The notes under the pieces are model-generated. The model was not told the origin of the DNA, did not search any database, and saw nothing but the letters and a program-made list of their open reading frames with translations. From assembly GCA_902826155.1 (NCBI GenBank), contig CADEDU010000062.1, positions 8,772-44,507 of the forward strand: 35,736 bases of DNA. The letters run 5' to 3'. A program made the position numbers and the translations under genes. This document shows, in pieces, positions 31,133 to 35,736 of this stretch. How positions within the stretch are numbered: position 1 is the first letter of the stretch; each line of letters opens with the position of its first letter. The stretch comes from an uncultured beta proteobacterium (GTDB taxonomy: Bacteria > Pseudomonadota > Gammaproteobacteria > Burkholderiales > SG8-39).

Positions 31133-31662
31133 TCATCAACGCCCTGCTCACGCTGATGGCGATACTGGTGCTGGTGATGGTCGGCCAGCGCAATCTGTTC
31201 GCCGTCGTGGTTCTCGCCGGCATCTACAGCTTCCTGATGGCGACGGTACTGGTCGCCCTCGATGCGGTCGACGTCGCGATGACCGAAGCCTCGGTGGGCG
31301 CAGGCATCTCCACGGTGCTGCTGCTTGGTGCGCTTTATCTCACCAAAGGCGAGGAAGCCAAGCCATTACATCGCCCAGTCCTGCCGCTGATCGTGTCGGT
31401 TGCCGTCGGCGGTGCTCTGGTCTACGGCACGCTCGGACTGCCGGCCTTCGGCGATCCGCAGGCGCCGATCCACACGCACGTCGCGCCGCACTACCTCGCC
31501 GAATCGGTCAAGCAGACCGGCGTGCCCAATGTCGTCACCTCGGTGCTTGCCAGCTACCGCGGCTTCGACACGCTGGGCGAGACCACGGTCGTGTTCACCG
31601 CGGGCGCAGGCGTGATTGCCTTGCTGCGACGGCGCCGGCGCAACGGGGAGAACGATCGGTGA
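31120..31662 (+). CDS. DUF4040 / MbhD-MbhE-like fused subunit (MrpA C-terminal equivalent) with unusual start
   Basis: About 180 residues. The first part (EALIINALLTLMAILVLVMV to the MTEASVGAGISTVLLLGAL helix) is a DUF4040 domain equivalent to MbhD and to the C-terminal part of MrpA; the second, from LPLIVSVAVGGALVYGTLGL to GETTVVFTAGAGVIALL, resembles MbhE. No ATG, GTG or TTG lies near the strong AAGGAGGG (31107-31114). Five bases after it comes AUC (31120), preceded by GTC; the first in-frame ATG (31156) would remove a third of helix 1 and leave the ribosome site too far away. I therefore place the start at AUC 31120 tentatively. The 3' end overlaps the mrpB start (GTGA). Confidence 0.75.
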   Translation: MEALIINALLTLMAILVLVMVGQRNLFAVVVLAGIYSFLMATVLVALDAVDVAMTEASVGAGISTVLLLGALYLTKGEEAKPLHRPVLPLIVSVAVGGALVYGTLGLPAFGDPQAPIHTHVAPHYLAESVKQTGVPNVVTSVLASYRGFDTLGETTVVFTAGAGVIALLRRRRRNGENDR

Positions 31663-32087
31663 AAGGCGATCTCATCCTGCGCGTCATCGCGAAGCTGTTG
31701 ATGCCTTTCATTCTGGTGTTCGCACTGTACGTGCAGTTCCATGGGGAGCTCGGCCCCGGCGGCGGCTTCCAAGCCGGCGTCATCATCGCTGCGGCGATCG
31801 TCTTCTACGCGATCGTGTTCGGCCTGCCCGCGGCGCGCCGACTGCTGCCCGATGCGCTGGTCGAATCGATGGTCGCGGCCGGCGTGCTGATCTACGCGGG
31901 CGTGGGCCTCGCCGGGCTGGTGCTGGGCGGCAACTACCTCGACTACTTCGTGCTCGACCACGATCCGGTGCACGGCCAGGAGCGCGGCATCTTCTGGGTC
32001 GAGGCCGGTGTCGCGATCACGGTGTGCGGCGTGATGCTGAAGGTGTTCTACATGTTCGCCGCGCGCGCGCGCGACCTGGACAGCTGA
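31659..32087 (+). CDS. mrpB: Mrp antiporter subunit B (MnhB domain)
   Basis: 142 residues from GTG 31659 overlapping the previous stop. Four helices with the MnhB signature: LLMPFILVFALYVQFHGELGPGGGFQAG (in parts; the GPGGGFQAG loop is diagnostic), then VLIYAGVGLAGLVLGGNYLD and GIFWVEAGVAITVCGVMLKVF. In Bacillus-type Mrp it is fused or adjacent to MrpA. TGATG couples it to mrpC. Confidence 0.94.
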   Translation: MKGDLILRVIAKLLMPFILVFALYVQFHGELGPGGGFQAGVIIAAAIVFYAIVFGLPAARRLLPDALVESMVAAGVLIYAGVGLAGLVLGGNYLDYFVLDHDPVHGQERGIFWVEAGVAITVCGVMLKVFYMFAARARDLDS

Positions 32088-32479
32088 TGAGCGTCGCCAG
32101 CCACTACAGCTACTGGATCACCGTGTTCCTGATGGTCGCGGGTCTGTACATCGTGATCGCGCGCGGCAACATGGTGAAGAAGCTGATCGGCCTGTCGGTG
32201 TTCCAGACGTCGGTGTATCTGCTCTATATCGCCCCGGGCAAGCTGATCGGCGGTACGGCTCCGATTCTCGATGACAGGTTCACGGTCTACTCCAACCCGC
32301 TGCCGCACGTGCTGATCCTGACGGCGATCGTCGTCGGCATCGCCACCATCGCGCTGGGTCTGGCGATCGTGGTGCGCATCCGCGAGGCCTACGGCAGCAT
32401 CGAAGAAGACGAGATCCTTGCGTTCGAAGCCGACGACGGTGACGACGAGAAAGCGCAACCTCACGGCGTGGCGCGGTGA
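32087..32479 (+). CDS. mrpC: Mrp antiporter subunit C (NuoK-like)
   Basis: 130 residues from ATG 32087, overlapping the mrpB stop. It has the three-helix NuoK/MnhC fold: YWITVFLMVAGLYIVIARGN, KKLIGLSVFQTSVYLLYI, and the last helix PLPHVLILTAIVVGIATIALGL with the diagnostic D/NPLPHALVLTAIVI-like block. An acidic C-terminal tail (IEEDEILAFEADDGDDE) is longer than usual. The stop overlaps the GTG/ATG start of mrpD. Confidence 0.95.
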   Translation: MSVASHYSYWITVFLMVAGLYIVIARGNMVKKLIGLSVFQTSVYLLYIAPGKLIGGTAPILDDRFTVYSNPLPHVLILTAIVVGIATIALGLAIVVRIREAYGSIEEDEILAFEADDGDDEKAQPHGVAR

Positions 32480-33960
32480 TGCTGCTGGACCACCTGCCCG
32501 CACTGCAAGTCGTGCTGCCGCTGCTGTGCGGCCCGCTGATCGTGCTGGTGCGGCGTCAGCGCTTCGCGTGGCTGCTGGCCACTACGGTGAGCTGGTGCTG
32601 CCTCGCCATCGCGATCACCCTGGCGTTGCGCGTCAGCGACGTCGGCGTGATCTCCTACGCCATCGGCAGCTGGCCCGCACCACTCGGCATCGAGTACCGG
32701 GTCGATGCGCTCAACGCATTCGTGCTGGTGCTGGTCTCGCTGACCGGCGCGATCGTGATGCCTTACGCGCGCGTGAGCATCGCCGCCGAGCTGCCGCGCG
32801 AACAGGAATATCTGTTCTTCGCGATGTATTGCCTGTGCCTGACCGGGCTGCTCGGCATCGCCATCACCGGCGACGTGTTCAACCTGTTCGTGTTCCTGGA
32901 AATCTCGTCACTGTCGAGCTACGTGCTGATCGCGCTGGGTCGGCGGCGCAAGGCGCTGGTGGCGGCGTACCAGTACCTGATCATGGGCACGATCGGTGCG
33001 ACGTTCTACGTGATCGGTGTGGGATTGCTGTATCTGCTCACCGGCACGCTGAATCTGGCCGACCTCGCGCAGCGACTGCCCGCGGTGCAGGACACGCGCG
33101 CGATCATCGCCGCCCTTGCCTTCATCACCGTCGGCGTCGGGCTAAAGCTGGCGTTGTTTCCGCTGCATCAGTGGCTGCCCAACGCTTACGCCTATGCCCC
33201 ATCGGTGGTCACGGCGTTTCTGGCAGCAACGGCGACCAAGGTTTCGGTGTACGTGCTGGTGCGATTCTACTTCGCCGTGTTCGACGAATCGCTCGCGTTC
33301 CAGCGCCTGCTGTTCGACGAGGCGTTGCTGATCCTGTCGACGCTGGCGATCGTGATGATGTCACTGGTGGCGGTGTTCCAGCCCGATCTGAAGCGCATGT
33401 TCGCCTACTCGAGCGTGGCGCAGATCGGTTTCATGACGCTAGGCATCGCGCTGGCGAACTCCGCCGGCCTGACCGGCGCGATCGCCCACTTGTTCAATCA
33501 CGGCCTGACCAAGGGTGCGCTCTTTCTGCTGCTGGGCGGCATCGCGCTACGCTGCGGCGGCACCAGCTTCGCGCACATCGCCGGCCTGAGCAAACGCATG
33601 CCGCTCACCTCGTTCGGCATCGTCATCGCCGGGCTGAGTCTGATCGGCATTCCGGCCACGGCCGGCTTCACGACCAAATGGTATCTGGTGCTCGCCGCGC
33701 TCGACCGCGGTCAATGGTGGCTGGTGGCGATCATCGTCGCCGGTTCGATGATCTCGGTCGCCTACGTTTGGCGGTTCGTCGAGGCGGCCTACCTGGCAGC
33801 GCCCGGTCAGGCCGCGCCGCGCGCGGGCGAAATGCCGCTATCGATGCTGGTCCCGACGTGGCTGATGGTGTTGGCGACGATCTACTTTGGGCTGGAGACG
33901 TCGTTCAACGTCGGCTACGCGCGGGAAGCTGCCGACATGCTCCTGGGGGCACGTCGATGA
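32476..33960 (+). CDS. mrpD: Mrp antiporter subunit D (NuoN/ND-like proton-conducting subunit)
   Basis: 494 residues from GTG 32476 (ATG 32479 is equally possible). About fourteen membrane helices. Glu142 in FVFLEISSLSSYVL and Lys224 in GVGLKLALFPLHQWLPNAY correspond to the essential Glu137 and Lys219 of Bacillus MrpD, and a later HGLTKGALFLLLGG carries another conserved Lys. These residues make the proton path of the ND2/4/5 superfamily. The short YAPSVVTAFLAATATK helix fits MrpD. It overlaps the next gene by four bases (ATGA). Confidence 0.95.
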   Translation: MMLLDHLPALQVVLPLLCGPLIVLVRRQRFAWLLATTVSWCCLAIAITLALRVSDVGVISYAIGSWPAPLGIEYRVDALNAFVLVLVSLTGAIVMPYARVSIAAELPREQEYLFFAMYCLCLTGLLGIAITGDVFNLFVFLEISSLSSYVLIALGRRRKALVAAYQYLIMGTIGATFYVIGVGLLYLLTGTLNLADLAQRLPAVQDTRAIIAALAFITVGVGLKLALFPLHQWLPNAYAYAPSVVTAFLAATATKVSVYVLVRFYFAVFDESLAFQRLLFDEALLILSTLAIVMMSLVAVFQPDLKRMFAYSSVAQIGFMTLGIALANSAGLTGAIAHLFNHGLTKGALFLLLGGIALRCGGTSFAHIAGLSKRMPLTSFGIVIAGLSLIGIPATAGFTTKWYLVLAALDRGQWWLVAIIVAGSMISVAYVWRFVEAAYLAAPGQAAPRAGEMPLSMLVPTWLMVLATIYFGLETSFNVGYAREAADMLLGARR

Positions 33961-35411
33961 GCAGCGACCAACTGGTCACCCTGGCGATCCTCGTGCCCGC
34001 GTGCGGCGCCGGGCTGATCGCACTTGCGCATCGCGCACCCAATCTGCGCGAGGCCATCGGCATCGCAACCGCGGTGCTGCTGCTCGTGCTGGTCACTGCG
34101 CTGCTCCCACAGGTGCTCGCCGGCGGTGAACCCTCGACCCAATGGATCGAGATGCTCCCCAGCATCGCGATCGCCTTCCGGGTCGAGCCCCTGGGCATGC
34201 TGTTCGCGCTGGTCGCATCGAGCCTGTGGCTGGTGAGCATGCTCTATGCGATCGGCTACATGCGCGGCAACGCCGAATCGCACCAGACCCGCTTCTTCGC
34301 CTGCTTCGCGCTCTCGATCGGCTGCACGATCGGCGTGGCGTTCGCCGCGAATCTGCTCACGCTGTTCCTGTTCTACGAAGCGCTGACGCTGGCCACGTAT
34401 CCGCTGGTGACCCATCACGGCGACGAGGAATCCAGACGCGCCGGACGCACCTATCTGGTGATCCTGCTGGTCACCTCCACCGTGCTGCTGTTTCCGGCCA
34501 TTGCTGCGACGTGGCTGCTCGCGGGCACGCTGGACTTCATGCCGGGGGGCATCCTCGCCGGAAACGTGTCGGACACCGGCGCCACCGTATTGCTCGCGCT
34601 GTTCATGTTCGGCATCGGCAAGGCCGCGCTCATGCCGTTCCATCGCTGGCTGCCTGCGGCGATGGTCGCCCCGACACCCGTCTCGGCACTGCTGCACGCC
34701 GTGGCCGTGGTCAAGGCGGGCGTATTCGCGGTGCTGAAAGTGATCGTCTACGTGTTCGGTGTCGACGCCGTGGGCAGCGCGGCGTTCGCCTGGCTTCCAT
34801 GGGTCGCCGGCTTCACCATCATCGCCGCCTCGATCGTCGCGCTGCGCGCCGACAATCTCAAACGGCGCCTGGCGTACTCGACCGTGAGCCAGCTCTCGTA
34901 CGTCGTGCTCGCTGCGGCTCTACTCGCGCCGCTCTCGATCGTCGGGGCCGCGCTGCATATCGCGGCGCATGCGGTGGGCAAGATCACGCTGTTCTTTGCC
35001 GCCGGCGCGATCTACACCGCCAGCCACAAGACGCTGGTGAGCGAACTCGACGGCATCGGGCGGCGCATGCCGTGGACGCTTGCCGCGTTCGGAATCGCCG
35101 CGTTGTCGATGATCGGCCTGCCGCCCACCGCCGGCATGCTAAGCAAGTGGTACATCGTCGCAGGCGCATGGCAGGCGCATCAGTGGACCGCGCTGGGCGT
35201 GATCGCTGCCAGCACGTTGCTCAACGCCGGGTATTTCCTGCCTGTCGTGTATCGCGCCTTCGTGCGGGAGCCGGCGCCGCAGACCAACGCTCATGGTGAA
35301 GCGCCATGGATCATGGTGCTGGCGCTGGTCGTCACGGCGGCGCTCACCATCCTCATGTTCTTTCACGCAGACGTGCCGTTGAACCTGGCACGCCAACTTG
35401 CCGCGAGCTGA
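33957..35411 (+). CDS. Second ND5/MrpA-MrpD-like proton-conducting membrane subunit
   Basis: 484 residues from ATG 33957. It has the same superfamily core as the preceding gene: Glu141 in LFLFYEALTLATYPLV, Lys222 in GIGKAALMPFHRWLPAAM, the AAPTPVSALLHA-type helix (VAPTPVSALLHAVAVVK) and HAVGKITLFFAAGAIY. The PTPVSALLHA block is typical of ND5/MrpA and of Mbh/Ech-type subunits; the MrpD protein upstream has a different sequence there. There is no separate long MrpA: its antiporter domain appears to be supplied by this gene and its C-terminal domains by the DUF4040/MbhE-like gene. It should translocate protons or exchange cations in the inner membrane. Confidence 0.9.
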   Translation: MSSDQLVTLAILVPACGAGLIALAHRAPNLREAIGIATAVLLLVLVTALLPQVLAGGEPSTQWIEMLPSIAIAFRVEPLGMLFALVASSLWLVSMLYAIGYMRGNAESHQTRFFACFALSIGCTIGVAFAANLLTLFLFYEALTLATYPLVTHHGDEESRRAGRTYLVILLVTSTVLLFPAIAATWLLAGTLDFMPGGILAGNVSDTGATVLLALFMFGIGKAALMPFHRWLPAAMVAPTPVSALLHAVAVVKAGVFAVLKVIVYVFGVDAVGSAAFAWLPWVAGFTIIAASIVALRADNLKRRLAYSTVSQLSYVVLAAALLAPLSIVGAALHIAAHAVGKITLFFAAGAIYTASHKTLVSELDGIGRRMPWTLAAFGIAALSMIGLPPTAGMLSKWYIVAGAWQAHQWTALGVIAASTLLNAGYFLPVVYRAFVREPAPQTNAHGEAPWIMVLALVVTAALTILMFFHADVPLNLARQLAAS

Positions 35412-35414
35412 CCG

Positions 35415-35736
35415 ATGCAGAGCCGTCCTCCCTGGTTGAGCCGACCCGAGACCATCCGTCGTCTGTGGCAAGGATTCGCCGTCGTGCTCGCGCTCACGGT
35501 GCTCGCCGAGTTGCGTGTGTCGCACGAAGGGCATTTCGCGGTGGAACGCCTGTTCGGCTTCAATGCCGCCTACGGATTTCTGGCGTGCGCAGTGCTGATC
35601 CTGATCGCCAAGGCGATCGGCATCGTGCTCAAACGGCCCGAAGCCTATTACGACGACGCGCCTGGTACGCGGCGCGACACCCACTACGACGTCACGCACG
35701 CTTCGCGGCGCGACACTCACTACGACGTCACGCACG
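35415..35736 (+). CDS. Unknown membrane protein, last visible gene of the Mrp operon, 3' truncated
   Basis: The frame runs from ATG 35415 off the end (107 residues visible). It begins with a basic segment and a helix (GFAVVLALTVLAELRV), then SHEGHFAVERLFGFNAAYGF and a second helix (ACAVLILIAKAIGIVL) ending KRPEAYYDD. This HxGHF...FGFxAAYGF pattern looks like a small two-helix protein that accompanies Mrp-like operons, but I cannot name it with certainty. Its C-terminus enters a 12-residue tandem repeat (RRDTHYDVTHAS). It follows the ND5-like gene by three bases, so it should be co-transcribed and may be an accessory subunit. Confidence 0.7.
   Translation, partial: MQSRPPWLSRPETIRRLWQGFAVVLALTVLAELRVSHEGHFAVERLFGFNAAYGFLACAVLILIAKAIGIVLKRPEAYYDDAPGTRRDTHYDVTHASRRDTHYDVTH
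35670..35735. repeat. 36-bp in-frame tandem repeat at the window end
   Basis: A 30-bp block coding RRDTHYDVTH occurs twice with 6 bp (Ala-Ser) between, so the period is 36 bp. The two copies differ by a single third-position base (ACC/ACT). Further copies may follow beyond the window. Confidence 0.85.

Noticed and set aside
35670..35735. CRISPR array or site-specific recombination site at the right edge
   Set aside because: The repeat is in frame, 36 bp in period, has only a 6-bp interval between copies and lies inside a coding sequence; there are no spacers.
1..35736. Mobile element, prophage or recent gene transfer
   Set aside because: No transposase, integrase, terminal inverted repeats, tRNA attachment site or visible composition break was found.

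Overview
The window is GC-rich, densely coding DNA with no rRNA, tRNA, insertion sequence, integrase or CRISPR array that I could see. Its content (TRAP transporter, FCD/GntR regulator, EAL/HDOD protein, Tat-exported PhoX, PPK1, FixL/FixJ-type pair, proteobacterial-style Mrp operon) suggests a Gram-negative environmental proteobacterium, most likely a betaproteobacterium (Burkholderiales-like). No ribosomal or housekeeping marker is present to prove this.

Region 1 (1-15219) is a catabolic island. It holds a luciferase-like flavin monooxygenase (5' end cut off), an NMT1-type binding protein, an M20 amidohydrolase/carbamoylase, an Asp/Glu-racemase-fold enzyme lacking both family cysteines, a GntR/FCD regulator, an ornithine-cyclodeaminase-like enzyme, a metal-dependent amidohydrolase, a complete TRAP transporter, an MDR oxidoreductase, an acyl-CoA ligase, a PaaI-type thioesterase and a second, atypical M20 hydrolase. 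Four 18-bp inverted repeats of the form TTGGAT-N6-ATCCAA lie in four separate intergenic regions of this island, three of them overlapping recognisable promoters. I infer one regulon, probably controlled by the FCD regulator, for uptake and breakdown of an unidentified amide/ureide or N-heterocyclic compound.

Region 2 (15302-18194) holds an EAL-like/HDOD signalling protein, a divergent isochorismatase-family hydrolase and a GNAT acetyltransferase. Region 3 (18336-24591) is a phosphate-linked block: polyphosphate kinase 1 behind a good Pho-box promoter, a Tat-exported PhoX phosphatase with a weaker Pho-box candidate, and a divergent secreted vanadium-haloperoxidase-family protein.

Region 4 (24731-29663) has a form-II CoxL-like molybdenum hydroxylase large subunit without partner subunits, overlapping a MASE1-PAS histidine kinase gene, which in turn overlaps a FixJ/LuxR response regulator gene. 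Region 5 (29756 to the end) is a tightly overlapping Mrp antiporter operon in the order E-F-G-(DUF4040/MbhE-like)-B-C-D-second ND5-like subunit-unknown membrane protein. This is the order of the Mrp module of archaeal Mbh complexes. It is preceded by a 54-residue membrane ORF resembling the N-terminal extension of its own MrpE, contains a gene whose Shine-Dalgarno is followed by AUC rather than a usual start, and runs off the window inside a 36-bp in-frame tandem repeat.
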